Origin: Sphingorhabdus sp.
GTDB taxonomy: Bacteria; Pseudomonadota; Alphaproteobacteria; Sphingomonadales; Sphingomonadaceae
Reading direction: 5' to 3'
Assembly: GCF_023910635.1 (NCBI RefSeq)
Contig: NZ_JAAVVZ010000010.1
Coordinates: 36,573 to 100,572, forward strand
Length of the DNA: 64,000 bases
Made by a program: the position numbers and the translations under genes. Below are positions 29,018-38,370 of the stretch, piece by piece. The stretch's first letter is position 1. Every line of letters begins with the position of its first letter. The notes below the pieces were generated by a model. It saw only the letters and a program-made list of their open reading frames with translations. It made no database searches and was not told where the DNA came from.

Positions 29018-29479
29018 ATGTCGGGGGGCGATTTCAGCAACTATGACGTTCGCCGGGTCATGGCGGTGCTTCCGCACCGTTACCCCATGCTGTTGGTTGA
29101 CCGCGTAGAAGAGCTTGTCGTTGACGAGCGTATATGCGCGGTCAAGGCCGTGACCATGAATGAAGGGTTTTTTCAGGGGCACTTCCCGGGAAGACCCATC
29201 ATGCCGGGTGTTATGATTGTCGAGGCGCTGGCCCAAGCGGCGGGTGTGTTGGCGATGGAAAGCCTTGGGTTGATTGGATCGGACAAGCTTGTGTATTTCA
29301 TGTCCATCGACAATGCCAAGTTCCGCGCGCCGGTTGAGCCGGGATGCCTTTTGCATTTGCATGTTGAATTTGTGCAGAAACGTGCCCGCGTTTGCAAATT
29401 TGCCGGGCGTGCCATGGTGGGCGACCAAATCGCTGCTGAGGCAGAATTTATGGCGATGATTGCCGAGCCGCCTGCTTAA
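29018..29479 (+). CDS. fabZ: 3-hydroxyacyl-[ACP] dehydratase FabZ
   Basis: Dehydrates 3-hydroxyacyl-ACP in fatty-acid elongation; 153 residues. The hot-dog fold shows [13 protein letters not shown] and the catalytic pair His55 and Glu69 in [20 protein letters not shown]. Starts 5 bp after the skp-like gene. In most Gram-negatives lpxD lies just before fabZ and lpxA after it; here neither is present and rpmE follows. Confidence 0.96.
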   Translation: MSGGDFSNYDVRRVMAVLPHRYPMLLVDRVEELVVDERICAVKAVTMNEGFFQGHFPGRPIMPGVMIVEALAQAAGVLAMESLGLIGSDKLVYFMSIDNAKFRAPVEPGCLLHLHVEFVQKRARVCKFAGRAMVGDQIAAEAEFMAMIAEPPA

Positions 29480-29635
29480 TGAGGCATAAGCGTAAATAGC
29501 ACGGAGTTGTAAATCCGCTACACCCGCGTCCTGCAATATTTCCATGTTGCTATCGCGTCCGCTCCCCGCTATGCGCGGCGCTTCCGAATTTAGGGTTGCC
29601 GGTCGGAAACCGGTGACTGAACAAAGGATTTATAT

Positions 29636-29863
29636 ATGAAAGCCGACATTCACCCCGATTATCACATGATCAAGGTGCAGATGACCGATGGCACCATCTT
29701 CGAAACGCGCTCCACTTGGGGCAAGGAAGGTGACACCCTCGCTCTGGATATCGATCCGACGTCGCACCCGGCATGGACCGGTGGTTCGGGCCGTATGCTT
29801 GACACTGGTGGCCGCGTGGCCCAGTTTAACAAGCGTTTTGGTGGCCTCAGCCTCAAAAAATAA
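29636..29863 (+). CDS. rpmE: 50S ribosomal protein L31
   Basis: Large-subunit protein of 75 residues. [19 protein letters not shown] and the [20 protein letters not shown] block are those of alphaproteobacterial L31. None of the four zinc-binding Cys of the C+ type is present, so this is a zinc-independent form. AAAGGA precedes the start by 9 nt. A hairpin follows at 29872. Confidence 0.96.
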   Translation: MKADIHPDYHMIKVQMTDGTIFETRSTWGKEGDTLALDIDPTSHPAWTGGSGRMLDTGGRVAQFNKRFGGLSLKK

Positions 29864-29871
29864 GATATTCC

Positions 29872-29897
29872 GTGTGCCGGGCGAAGGCTCGGCACAC
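29872..29897 (+). terminator. Hairpin after rpmE
   Basis: GTGTGCCG pairs perfectly with CGGCACAC around a 10-nt loop. No T-run follows, so it may be a 3'-end stabilising or processing hairpin rather than a classical terminator. Confidence 0.45.
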
Positions 29898-29959
29898 AAC
29901 AAATTCAAGGTCTAAGCTTAGACCGAAAAACGGGATCGCGCCTGCCTCAGTGGCGCTAT

Positions 29960-30037
29960 GGCGACCGTAGCTCAGTTGGTTAGAGCGCTGGTTTGTGGTA
30001 CCAGAGGTCGGGGGTTCAAGACCCCTCGGTCGCCCCA
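29960..30037 (+). tRNA. tRNA-His (anticodon GTG)
   Basis: Complete cloverleaf: acceptor GCGACCG pairs with CGGTCGC; D-arm GCTCAGTTGGTTAGAGC; anticodon loop TTTGTGGTA with GTG; T-arm GGGGGTTCAAGACCCC. The extra G at 29960 pairs with the C discriminator, the hallmark of tRNA-His, and CCA is encoded. Confidence 0.97.
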
Positions 30038-30148
30038 TTTCTTCCACGCCAAAATCTGTGTGACATTTGCCGTGCGTAATATTATTACGCGTGAACGTAA
30101 TATGATTCCGAACGCCCAAGGGCGATTCTTCGCACAAGGAAATATATC

Positions 30149-31180
30149 ATGCCCGCCATTTGGGACCTGCCTGATTTTGACTCGCACGAGGCGGTGCACG
30201 TCTTTGACGACCGTGTGACGGGGCTAAGGGCCGTTATCGCGGTGCATTCTACCCATTTGGGGCCCGCTGCGGGCGGAACCCGTTTTTGGCATTACGGCGA
30301 TTCCCAGGCCGCGATTACAGATGCGCTGCGCCTGTCGCGCGGCATGAGCTACAAAAACGCGATGGCGGGGCTTTCTGCCGGCGGCGGCAAAGCAGTCATT
30401 CTTGCCAACGCAGCACGCACCAAAAAGCAGGATATGCTCGACGCATTTGCCCGCGCGGTGGATTCGCTCGGCGGGAAATATATCACGGCGCAGGATGTCG
30501 GCATGTCTGAAGCGGACATGGTGTCCTTGTCGAAGGTCACGTCGCATGTTGCCGGACTGCCGGAGCAAGGCGGCGATCCCGGCCCCTATACGGCGCGCGG
30601 TGTATATCTGGGCGTTCAGGCCGCGGCAAAGCATGCTTTTGGCACCGATAGCATGTCGGGCGTGCACGTCGCTATTCAGGGCGTTGGCAGTGTTGGCGGC
30701 GGTCTGGCGCGTTATCTTGCGGCACAAGGGGCAAAGCTGACATTGGCCGATGTCGATGCACAACGTGCCGCCGACCTGGCTGCGGAACTTGGCGGCACCA
30801 GCGTTGCTGCCGACGCGATCATGACCGTCGATGCAGATATCTTCAGCCCATGTGCTTTGGGGGCCATAGTTACGCAAGCCAGCGTGAACGCCTTAAAAGT
30901 TCGCGCGATTGCTGGCGGCGCGAACAACCAATTGGCCAGTGGTCGAGAGGACCGGATGTTGGCGGATAGGGGCATCCTCTACGCGCCGGACTATGTCATC
31001 AACGCAGGCGGCATTATCAATGTTTTACGCCAGATAGAAAATGCCGATGACGCGGAAATCAACAGGCGCATCGACGCCATTCCGGGGCGTCTTTCGGCCA
31101 TCTGGTCCGAAAGTGATTCGACCGGGCTGACCCCTGCCGAAGTTGCAGACAATATGGCGCAAAAGCTTATTGGCAGATGA
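30149..31180 (+). CDS. Glu/Leu/Phe/Val dehydrogenase family protein (leucine/valine dehydrogenase-like)
   Basis: NAD-dependent oxidative deaminase of branched-chain or aromatic amino acids, 343 residues. Substrate-site Lys69 (SYKNAMAG) and catalytic Lys81 (GGGKAV) match the leucine dehydrogenase group, which is shorter than glutamate dehydrogenases. The C-terminal Rossmann domain has IQGVGSVGGG. The family fit to leucine/valine dehydrogenase is good; exact substrate is open. It stands alone between tRNA-His and the ccm operon, with leuA and ilv genes elsewhere in the window. Confidence 0.88.
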   Translation: MPAIWDLPDFDSHEAVHVFDDRVTGLRAVIAVHSTHLGPAAGGTRFWHYGDSQAAITDALRLSRGMSYKNAMAGLSAGGGKAVILANAARTKKQDMLDAFARAVDSLGGKYITAQDVGMSEADMVSLSKVTSHVAGLPEQGGDPGPYTARGVYLGVQAAAKHAFGTDSMSGVHVAIQGVGSVGGGLARYLAAQGAKLTLADVDAQRAADLAAELGGTSVAADAIMTVDADIFSPCALGAIVTQASVNALKVRAIAGGANNQLASGREDRMLADRGILYAPDYVINAGGIINVLRQIENADDAEINRRIDAIPGRLSAIWSESDSTGLTPAEVADNMAQKLIGR

Positions 31181-31232
31181 TCGCAAATCCGTTGGCGTAA
31201 CGCTTTTGCAGTGCTAAAGGCGCTGCTTAATC

Positions 31233-31949
31233 ATGCATCGCTTTGCCAATCCTGCCCGATTCTTGCGTATCGCAAAGCCGCTCACCGCAGCATTATTCTG
31301 GCCAGGGCTACTGCTCGTGCTCGGCGCTTGCATTTGGGGTGTGTTTTTTACGCCAACAGAACGTTTGATGGGCGATACCGTCAAAATCCTTTTCGTCCAT
31401 GTTCCCGCCGCTTGGCTGGGCATGGGGGGGTGGACGGGCATTGCGATTGCCAGCATCGTGCAATTGGTATGGCGACACCCGTTGGCGGGTGTTGCTGCCC
31501 GTGCCATCGCTGTTCCCGGAGCGACCTTTGCGGCGATCTGCCTTATCACGGGCTCCATCTGGGGACGGCCAACATGGGGCACCTGGTGGGTCTGGGATGG
31601 TCGATTGACGTCCATGCTGGTTTTATTCTTCCTGTATCTAGGATATATCGCGCTTTCCAACGCTTCAAGCGAGAAGGGCGACACGAGCCGTGTGGCGGCG
31701 GTCTTTGGCGTGATTGGCGCGGTCAACATTCCGATTATCAACCGTTCGGTAATCTGGTGGGAAAGCCAGCATCAAAAGGCGAGTATCACGCTGGGTGGTT
31801 CGTCGATTGATACGGCTTATCTGGTGCCTTTGTTTGTCGCCGTCGCGGGTTTCAGCCTGTTGTTCGGCGCGCTCGTCCTGATGCGGATGCGCGCAGCATT
31901 GGCGGAGATGCGGATTGAAGCGCGGATGCGCCGGATGGCGCAAGGCTAA
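31233..31949 (+). CDS. ccmC: Heme transporter CcmC
   Basis: Six-TM inner-membrane protein that presents heme to CcmE in cytochrome c maturation system I; 238 residues. It has the periplasmic tryptophan-rich WWD motif (WGTWWVWDGRLT, about 110-121) and the flanking heme-ligand histidines (HVPAAW near 57 and one in ESQHQK). It opens a seven-gene run; ccmA and ccmB are not adjacent. The stop overlaps ccmD by one base (TAATG). Confidence 0.95.
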   Translation: MHRFANPARFLRIAKPLTAALFWPGLLLVLGACIWGVFFTPTERLMGDTVKILFVHVPAAWLGMGGWTGIAIASIVQLVWRHPLAGVAARAIAVPGATFAAICLITGSIWGRPTWGTWWVWDGRLTSMLVLFFLYLGYIALSNASSEKGDTSRVAAVFGVIGAVNIPIINRSVIWWESQHQKASITLGGSSIDTAYLVPLFVAVAGFSLLFGALVLMRMRAALAEMRIEARMRRMAQG

Positions 31950-32080
31950 TGCCCCACGCGCCTTTCATCATCGCGTCATTCGCGGTCACGGGCGTCGGTA
32001 TGATTTGGCTCATACTGTCCAGCTATCTTTCCATGCGTCGCGCCGAGGCTTTGGCAGATGCATTTCGGGAACAGGCATGA
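31949..32080 (+). CDS. ccmD: Heme exporter protein CcmD
   Basis: 43-residue protein: MPHAPFIIASFAVTG, one TM helix, then the basic stretch SMRRAEALADAF. CcmD is a small single-TM factor needed to release holo-CcmE from CcmABC. Start and stop overlap both neighbours (TAATG with ccmC; ATGA with ccmE), which strongly supports it despite its length. Confidence 0.88.
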   Translation: MPHAPFIIASFAVTGVGMIWLILSSYLSMRRAEALADAFREQA

Positions 32081-32526
32081 AACCCAAGCATCAGCGTTTG
32101 TTATTGGCCCTGATTGCTGTGGTGGCATTGGTGGCCGCTGGCCTGATCGCGGCTTCCGCCTTGCGCGAAGAGGCGTCCTATTTCTACACGCCCACAACCT
32201 TGGCCGCCGCTAATGTCGCGCCTGGAAAAGCCATAAGGCTTGGCGGCATGGTGCAGAAGGGTTCCATTGTCCGCGCCGCCGATGGCGTTTCCATAACGTT
32301 CATCGTGCAGGACCAAAGCGGCACGCAAATGGTCGCCTATCGTGGCATCACGCCCGACTTGTTCGTGGAAGGATCGGGCGTTGTCGCCGATGGTCGTCTT
32401 CGCCCCGACCGCATATTCGTCGCCGAAAGCTTGCTGGCCAAGCATGATGAAAATTACGTGCCGAAGGAATTGGCCGACATCGACATGAATGCGGCTGAAC
32501 ATACCAAGGATACCCTCTCGCAATGA
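32077..32526 (+). CDS. ccmE: Cytochrome c maturation heme chaperone CcmE
   Basis: Periplasmic heme chaperone with an N-terminal anchor (about 7-28) and an OB fold; 149 residues. The covalent heme-binding His123 and Tyr127 are in LAKHDENYVPKE. Receives heme via CcmC/D and passes it to CcmF. The ATG at 32077 overlaps the ccmD stop; a longer in-frame extension upstream lies within ccmC/ccmD. Confidence 0.96.
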   Translation: MKPKHQRLLLALIAVVALVAAGLIAASALREEASYFYTPTTLAAANVAPGKAIRLGGMVQKGSIVRAADGVSITFIVQDQSGTQMVAYRGITPDLFVEGSGVVADGRLRPDRIFVAESLLAKHDENYVPKELADIDMNAAEHTKDTLSQ

Positions 32527-32553
32527 CGGCGCTGGCATAATGAAGGCTTTGAC

Positions 32554-34485
32554 ATGATAGCAGAGGCAGGATTGGCGGCGCTTTGGCTTGCGGCGGCGAT
32601 GGCGTTGCTGCAGTTTATTGGCGGACTGACCTTGTTACGTAGCGGGGCAGGGCAATTGATCCCGCTTATTAAGCCAGCGGCTTATATGCAGGGGGCATTA
32701 TGCGCTTTTGCCTTTTTCGCGTTGATGTGGCTGTTTTATGTGACCGATCTGTCGGTGCTTTTGGTCGCAAGCAACAGCCATATCGACAAGCCGATGATCT
32801 TCAAGCTGGCGGGCACATGGGGCAATCACGAAGGCTCGATGCTTTTGTGGGTAGCAGTGCTGTCCGCATCGGGCGCAGCTATCGCGCTATTGGAAAAACG
32901 GGTTGAAGCGAAGACTTTGTATGCGACACTTGCGGTCCAAGCTTTCATTGCGCTGGGTTTCTTTGCATTTCTGTTGTTTGCATCAAACCCGTTTGAACGG
33001 CTTGTGCCCGCGCCTTTGGAAGGCGCAGGGCTTAACCCATTGCTTCAGGATGTTGGCCTCGCCTTTCATCCGCCAACTTTGTATATTGGCTATGTAGGCC
33101 TTTCGGTTGCCTTCTCCTTTGCTCTTGGCGCATTGTTGACCAACCAGGTCGGACCAGCATTTGCACGCGCCATGCGACCATGGGTTTTGGCCGCTTGGAT
33201 TTTCCTCACCATCGGCATCGCGGCGGGCAGCTATTGGGCTTATTATGAATTGGGCTGGGGTGGTTGGTGGTTTTGGGACCCCGTTGAGAATGCTTCGCTG
33301 TTGCCATGGCTCGCGGCCACGGCCTTGCTGCATTCGGTCAGCGTATTGGCCACCCGTAACGCGCTTCGCGCATGGACCATCATGCTTGCACTGGTCGCTT
33401 TTGCCATGTCGATGGCAGGCACGTTCCTCGTGCGGTCGGGGATATTGACCAGCGTTCATGCCTTTGCCGTTGATCCTGAACGCGGCGCGTTCATTCTGGC
33501 GCTCATGCTGATGTACACTGGCCTTGCTTTCGTTATTTTTGCCCTGCGCATCGGGACGGTGAAGCAAGGTGAGCCGTTTCAGCTTATCAGCCGCGAAGGC
33601 GGTATCGTCGCGAATAATATCTTCCTCAGCGTCATTCTGGCGGTCGTTTTGATTGGCACGCTATATCCGCTGGCGGCAGAAGCCATGGGCGACAAGATTT
33701 CGGTCGGGCCGCCATATTTCAACAAGGCCACGGTGCCCATCATGGTGCTGTTGATGCTCGCTTTGCTGATTGGTCCCATGTTGCGCTGGCGGCGGGACGA
33801 CATCATGCGGATCAAATATTGGCTGATCGGCGCGGCCGCGATCCTGTTGTGCAGCGGGATCGCCGTTTGGAAGCTCGCACCTGATATTGGCATATTCCCG
33901 CTGCTTGGTATCGCCTTGTCCTTGGCTCTTGCGGTGGCGGCGTGGTTGCCGCTGCGGGGGCGCAAATTGCTGCGCACGCCTTTGCCCGTTTTCGGGATGG
34001 TCATCGCCCATTTCGGCATAGCGGTCAGCGTCTTTGGCATGGCGGCGGAATCCGGGTTTTCGAAAGAAACCCTCACCGCGCTTGCGCCGGGTGAAAGCGC
34101 TGAAGTGTCTGGCTGGAAAGTTACGTTGGGCGACATTAAACCGGTTGTTGGTGACAATTGGGTCGCGGTTGAAGGCGAAATGGTCGCGGGTAAAAATGGC
34201 GATACATTTGTGCTGCGTCCGCAGTCGCGGCAGTTTTTCAAGCCCGAAATGCAGACGAGCGAGGCGGCATTGCTGACCCGCTGGAATGGTCAATTATACG
34301 CCGTAATCGCGCAGCCGGACCAAGAAGGTGATGGCCGTTGGCAAGTTCGTCTTTGGTGGAAGCCATTTGTGACGTTCATCTGGTATGGCGGCGTCCTGAT
34401 TGCCCTTGGTGGCACGATATCGCTGTTTGGCCGTATGTTCCGGCGCGCCAAGAAGCCTGCTATCAATAAGTGGGAACGCGCATGA
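32554..34485 (+). CDS. ccmF: Cytochrome c heme lyase subunit CcmF
   Basis: Large polytopic membrane protein that attaches heme to apocytochrome c; 643 residues and about 14 TM segments. The WWD motif is present as WGGWWFWDPVENASLLPW (about 230-247); conserved histidines include those in TWGNHEGS and FHPPTLYIG. The C-terminal periplasmic domain is of normal size. Stop overlaps ccmG by ATGA. Confidence 0.96.
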   Translation: MIAEAGLAALWLAAAMALLQFIGGLTLLRSGAGQLIPLIKPAAYMQGALCAFAFFALMWLFYVTDLSVLLVASNSHIDKPMIFKLAGTWGNHEGSMLLWVAVLSASGAAIALLEKRVEAKTLYATLAVQAFIALGFFAFLLFASNPFERLVPAPLEGAGLNPLLQDVGLAFHPPTLYIGYVGLSVAFSFALGALLTNQVGPAFARAMRPWVLAAWIFLTIGIAAGSYWAYYELGWGGWWFWDPVENASLLPWLAATALLHSVSVLATRNALRAWTIMLALVAFAMSMAGTFLVRSGILTSVHAFAVDPERGAFILALMLMYTGLAFVIFALRIGTVKQGEPFQLISREGGIVANNIFLSVILAVVLIGTLYPLAAEAMGDKISVGPPYFNKATVPIMVLLMLALLIGPMLRWRRDDIMRIKYWLIGAAAILLCSGIAVWKLAPDIGIFPLLGIALSLALAVAAWLPLRGRKLLRTPLPVFGMVIAHFGIAVSVFGMAAESGFSKETLTALAPGESAEVSGWKVTLGDIKPVVGDNWVAVEGEMVAGKNGDTFVLRPQSRQFFKPEMQTSEAALLTRWNGQLYAVIAQPDQEGDGRWQVRLWWKPFVTFIWYGGVLIALGGTISLFGRMFRRAKKPAINKWERA

Positions 34486-35012
34486 ACCGGCCATGGCTGT
34501 TATGGATACCGCTTGCGGTCGTCGCCTTCATTGGTGGGCTTGCGATCTATGGCCTTGCGGTGCCCAAGGACGACCAAGTCCATTCGGCAATGATCGGCAA
34601 AAAACTGCCCGAATTTGCCTTGCCCGCTGCAACGGCGGGCGTTCCAGCCTTGTCCAATACAGACATGGCCGATGGCAAGCCGCGTTTGCTTAATATTTTT
34701 GCAAGCTGGTGCCTGCCTTGCAAGGCAGAGGCACCGCATCTGGAGGCATTGAAGTCGGCGGGTGTCGAGATTGACGCCATCGCCATTCGTGACAAGCCGG
34801 AGGATGTGGCTGCCTTTCTTGCAGAGTTTGGCAATCCGTTCCGGCGCATTGGTTCGGACAGCGAATTGGCGGTGCAGCTAAAGCTTGGGTCGTCCGGCGT
34901 TCCCGAAACCTATGTGATCGGCGGCGACGGTACGATATTGTTTCAGCATATTGGCGATATCAGGGCGGAACATGTGCCGATGCTGATTGAAAAAGTGAAT
35001 GCAGCGAAATGA
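34482..35012 (+). CDS. ccmG: Thiol:disulfide interchange protein CcmG/DsbE
   Basis: Membrane-anchored periplasmic thioredoxin that reduces apocytochrome c cysteines before heme attachment; 176 residues. N-terminal TM about 5-25; active site WCLPC with Cys77 and Cys80; the conserved cis-Pro is in SSGVPETYVI. The start overlaps the ccmF stop; a GTG four codons upstream is less likely. Its own stop overlaps ccmH. Confidence 0.95.
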   Translation: MNRPWLLWIPLAVVAFIGGLAIYGLAVPKDDQVHSAMIGKKLPEFALPAATAGVPALSNTDMADGKPRLLNIFASWCLPCKAEAPHLEALKSAGVEIDAIAIRDKPEDVAAFLAEFGNPFRRIGSDSELAVQLKLGSSGVPETYVIGGDGTILFQHIGDIRAEHVPMLIEKVNAAK

Positions 35013-35410
35013 GAACGTTCGTGCCGCTTTTGCTGATGCTCGCCGCGCCTGTTTGGGCGCAAGGTAGCGGCCCAACGCCCGCGCTGGCCAACCGGCAGCT
35101 CGCCGATCCCGCACAGGAGGCGCAAGCCATGCGCCTGATGCACGGCCTGCGCTGCATTCAATGCCAGGGCCAATCTATTGCCGACAGCGACGCCGATATG
35201 GCCGGCACCATGCGCGCAGAGGTGCGTCAACAAATCGCCGCTGGTCAGAAACCACACGCCATTCGAAGCTGGATGATTGACCGCTACGGTGAATGGGTCA
35301 GTTTTGAACCCGATATGAAGGGGGCAGGACTTTTGCTCTGGATCGCGCCCTTCTTGATATTCTTTGCCGCAATTTGGCTTGCCCGCGGGTTGTTTCGGAG
35401 GCGCACATGA
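35009..35410 (+). CDS. ccmH: Cytochrome c maturation protein CcmH/CycL
   Basis: Membrane-bound thiol oxidoreductase that works with CcmG on the CxxCH motif of apocytochrome c; 133 residues. Signal peptide ends at about residue 17 (VWA-Q). The redox pair is Cys49/Cys52 in RCIQCQGQSI. A TM segment follows at about 105-127. It is the short form; the TPR half is a separate downstream gene. ATGA overlaps on both sides. Confidence 0.95.
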   Translation: MRTFVPLLLMLAAPVWAQGSGPTPALANRQLADPAQEAQAMRLMHGLRCIQCQGQSIADSDADMAGTMRAEVRQQIAAGQKPHAIRSWMIDRYGEWVSFEPDMKGAGLLLWIAPFLIFFAAIWLARGLFRRRT

Positions 35411-36063
35411 ACGGTTGGCTTGCACTCGCGTTGTTATCGCTCCTCAGCCTATCAGTGTTGGGTTATTGCGTGCGGTCGTCAAAGGGGTTGTGGCAGGTTG
35501 CTGCGGCAGCGGTTCTGTTGGCAATGACCGGCTATGCGCTGCAGGGACGTCCGTCGTTACCGCCAGCGCCAGCACAGCCTCTGGCGGCCAGTGCAGAGGG
35601 CGCAACGCAGTTGGTCGAGATCCGTGCGGATATGGACGAAAGCTTTGGCAGTGCGAAACGTTGGCTCGTGACGGCGGATTCCTTTGCCAAGCAGGGTGAT
35701 TATCCTTTGTCTGCCTCTTATATCCAGTCAGGCTTACGCACTGAGCCGCAAAATGCCGATTTATGGTCCGCACTTGGCCTGCAATTGATGCTGGCCAGTG
35801 AGGGACAAATGTCGCCGCCCGCAGTATTGGCGTTCGATAAAGCGCGGGCAATTCGGCCTAAACATCCTGCGCCTTATTATTTTGCGGGACTTGCGCGATT
35901 GTTTGCAGGCGACCTTGATGGAGCGGTTTTACTCTGGGAAAAAACTGTTTCACTGGCGACACCGAAAGCCAAATGGAAAACGCGGATTGAGTCGCAACTG
36001 CAGGCGGCAAAGGCCCTACAAGCGCAAGCGACACAAGCAGAATCAAATATCACTTCCAAGTAA
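35407..36063 (+). CDS. ccmI: CcmI-like TPR membrane protein
   Basis: 218 residues: two N-terminal TM segments (about 1-20 and 25-45), a linker, then a TPR region from about 85 (for example GDYPLSASYIQSGLRTEPQN, then ALGLQLMLASEG). It fits the C-terminal half of E. coli CcmH and the role of CcmI, holding apocytochrome c for the CcmF/H lyase. It starts in the ccmH stop and closes the operon. The name is by position and fold. Confidence 0.8.
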   Translation: MNGWLALALLSLLSLSVLGYCVRSSKGLWQVAAAAVLLAMTGYALQGRPSLPPAPAQPLAASAEGATQLVEIRADMDESFGSAKRWLVTADSFAKQGDYPLSASYIQSGLRTEPQNADLWSALGLQLMLASEGQMSPPAVLAFDKARAIRPKHPAPYYFAGLARLFAGDLDGAVLLWEKTVSLATPKAKWKTRIESQLQAAKALQAQATQAESNITSK

Positions 36064-36192
36064 TTGATTATCAAATATTTTTATAGTTTTTGAACGCAGC
36101 ATTGCTGTGTTGTGAAGGGCAGTGCTCCATGCTATTGCCCGCGCCCCAGTCACGGGAAACGTGGCGTTTGGGGCGAAAGCCGGGGAAGCAAT

Positions 36193-38130
36193 ATGGTTGG
36201 ACCGCAAGCAGACGATTTTGGTCATAGTGACCAGGATCACAGTCACAGCCATGCCCCAAAAGGCTCGCTGCTGGCTTTATGCGTGGGCACTGTTGGCGTT
36301 GTCTTCGGCGATATCGGCACCAGCCCGATTTATGCGTTCCGTGAAACCTTTGCCGGGCACCACCCGATAACGCCCGACCCGTTGCACATCAAAGGCGTGT
36401 TGAGCCTCGTGTTCTGGTCAATGATGATCGTCGTGACGTTCAAATATGTATTCACCATCATGAAAGCCGACAACAAGGGCGAGGGCGGAAGCCTTGCCTT
36501 GTTGGCGCTCATCAACCGACAGACGGCTGGCGCGAAATGGACTGCGCCTTTTGTCATGCTCGGGGTATTTGCAACTGCGCTATTTTATGGCGATTCCATG
36601 ATCACGCCTGCCATGTCGATTTTGTCGGCGGCCGAAGGCCTGAAATATGTGAACGAAGGCTTTAGCGCATGGATATTGCCAATCGCTGTTGTCATCATCG
36701 GCGCACTATTTGCATTCCAATCACGCGGGACGGCGAAGGTGGGGGCTTGGTTTGGGCCAATCATGCTGGTCTATTTCGCGACATTGGCAGGCTTGGGTCT
36801 GATGCATTTGACTAAGATGCCGTCGATCATATTAGACGTTTTGAACCCGATGAATGCGTTCTATTTTTTCTATATTGACGGTTTTCGGGCCTTTGTCGCG
36901 ATGGGCACTGTTGTGCTGGCTGTGACGGGTGCGGAGGCGCTGTATGCCGATATGGGGCATTTCGGTCGGCGGCCCATCAAGTTTAGTTGGCTGTTCTTCG
37001 TGCTGCCCGCGCTGATGCTCAATTACATGGGGCAGGGGGCAATGATATTGTCGATGAGCCCTGAAGAGGCACAGGCCGCCATTCGTGATCCATTCTTCCT
37101 GATGGTGCCGGAGCTGATAAGCACCCCTGTCATTTTCCTCACCATCATGGCGGCCGTTATCGCCAGCCAAGCCGTTATTTCCGGCGCGTTTTCACTGACG
37201 CAGCAGGCAATCCAGTTGGGCTTCATGCCACGCCTCAGCATATTACACACCAGTGAGAAAGCCGCTGGGCAGATTTACATTCCGGCGATTAACTGGGGCC
37301 TTGCGGTGATGGTTTTGTTGCTGGTGCTATTTTTCCGGTCATCGTCCAACCTTGCCGCAGCTTATGGTATTGCGGTGACGGGCGCGATGTTCATCGACAC
37401 ATGTTTGATCGCGGTCGTCCTGCTGTCGCTGTGGAAATGGCCAAAGTGGAAAGCGCTGCCGATCCTCGCTTTGTTCTTCATCGTCGACTTTGCCTATTTG
37501 GGCGCCAATTTGTTAAAGGTTCCATCGGGCGGATGGGTGCCTTTGGTAATTGGTTTGGTGATTTTCACATTGTTGACCACATGGTCACGCGGGCGGGCAT
37601 TGATGCGCGAGCGCATGGCGGAAAGCACCATGCCGATGGACATTTTTATCAAATCCGCCGCCAATAGTGCGACCCGCGTTCCGGGGACGGCGATATTTAT
37701 GGCGTCGGCAGCGAGCGGCGTTCCTTCGGCTTTGCTCCATAACATCAAGCACAACCGCATCTTGCATGAACGTGTCATCATCCTGACCGTGCAGATTGAG
37801 GATGTGCCTTATGTTATTAGCTCTGACCGTATAATCTGTAAGGATTTGGGTGAAGGTTTTTACCGCGTAAAAATGCGCTTTGGCTTTTTGGAAGAGACGA
37901 ATGTGCCAGCCACCCTCGACTTAGTTGATTTGTGCGGTCCCAAATTTGACATGATGCACACCAGCTTTTTCCTGTCGCGTCAGACATTGATCGCATCCAA
38001 AATACCCGGCATGGCGATCTGGCGGGAAAAGATTTTCTCCTGGATGCTGCGCAATGCGGCCAATGCAATGGAGTTTTTCAAATTGCCAAGCAATCGCGTG
38101 GTTGAACTGGGAAGCCAGGTTGAAATCTGA
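36193..38130 (+). CDS. kup: Potassium transporter Kup
   Basis: KUP/HAK/KT K+ uptake permease, 645 residues with about 12 TM helices and a cytosolic C-terminal region. The signature [20 protein letters not shown] is at the first [12 protein letters not shown] and [12 protein letters not shown] follow. A His-rich start ([12 protein letters not shown]) precedes it. The ATG at 36193 with GGAAG upstream is preferred over a GTG at 36112. Confidence 0.95.
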   Translation: MVGPQADDFGHSDQDHSHSHAPKGSLLALCVGTVGVVFGDIGTSPIYAFRETFAGHHPITPDPLHIKGVLSLVFWSMMIVVTFKYVFTIMKADNKGEGGSLALLALINRQTAGAKWTAPFVMLGVFATALFYGDSMITPAMSILSAAEGLKYVNEGFSAWILPIAVVIIGALFAFQSRGTAKVGAWFGPIMLVYFATLAGLGLMHLTKMPSIILDVLNPMNAFYFFYIDGFRAFVAMGTVVLAVTGAEALYADMGHFGRRPIKFSWLFFVLPALMLNYMGQGAMILSMSPEEAQAAIRDPFFLMVPELISTPVIFLTIMAAVIASQAVISGAFSLTQQAIQLGFMPRLSILHTSEKAAGQIYIPAINWGLAVMVLLLVLFFRSSSNLAAAYGIAVTGAMFIDTCLIAVVLLSLWKWPKWKALPILALFFIVDFAYLGANLLKVPSGGWVPLVIGLVIFTLLTTWSRGRALMRERMAESTMPMDIFIKSAANSATRVPGTAIFMASAASGVPSALLHNIKHNRILHERVIILTVQIEDVPYVISSDRIICKDLGEGFYRVKMRFGFLEETNVPATLDLVDLCGPKFDMMHTSFFLSRQTLIASKIPGMAIWREKIFSWMLRNAANAMEFFKLPSNRVVELGSQVEI

Positions 38131-38215
38131 CGCGCCCTAGTTTTCGCAATTAAACAACCCCAACGCATTTTAAGACTGGACGAATGTTGCTCGATATGGC
38201 TAACGCGGACATGTT

Positions 38216-38269
38216 ATGAAATCGCGCAACGTGCCTTCGCTTCTCCTACTACGACTTACACGCCCTTAG
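38216..38269 (+). CDS. leuL: Leucine-rich leader peptide of leuA
   Basis: 17-codon frame ATG-to-TAG reading MKSRNVPSLLLLRLTRP: five Leu among residues 9-14, of which two are CTA, a rarely used codon here. It lies 100 bp before leuA and its 3' end merges into hairpins at 38262-38338, the classical layout of translation-controlled attenuation. No strong Shine-Dalgarno sequence is visible. Confidence 0.72.
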   Translation: MKSRNVPSLLLLRLTRP

Positions 38270-38338
38270 GCGTGCCTGTTTTGCCGACCATGTTCGGCAA
38301 CCCGCCTAAGGGCTTTACCACCGCCAAATTTAGCCCTT
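38262..38338 (+). promoter_or_regulatory. leuA attenuator: mutually exclusive hairpins
   Basis: GCCCTTAGGCG (38262-38272, covering the leader stop) pairs with CGCCTAAGGGC (38303-38313), enclosing an inner stem TTGCCGA/TCGGCAA (38281-38300). The second arm can instead pair as AAGGGCT (38308) with AGCCCTT (38332-38338). A ribosome stalled at the Leu codons would block the first pairing. No U-run is evident, so termination may be Rho-dependent or control may act on leuA translation. Confidence 0.62.
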
Positions 38339-38370
38339 AGCTGGGCGTCTCAGCGAAGTTGCCATATATC

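Noticed and set aside
36112..36192. GTG start 27 codons upstream for kup
   Set aside because: The ATG at 36193 has a good GGAAG site and the added residues look non-coding.
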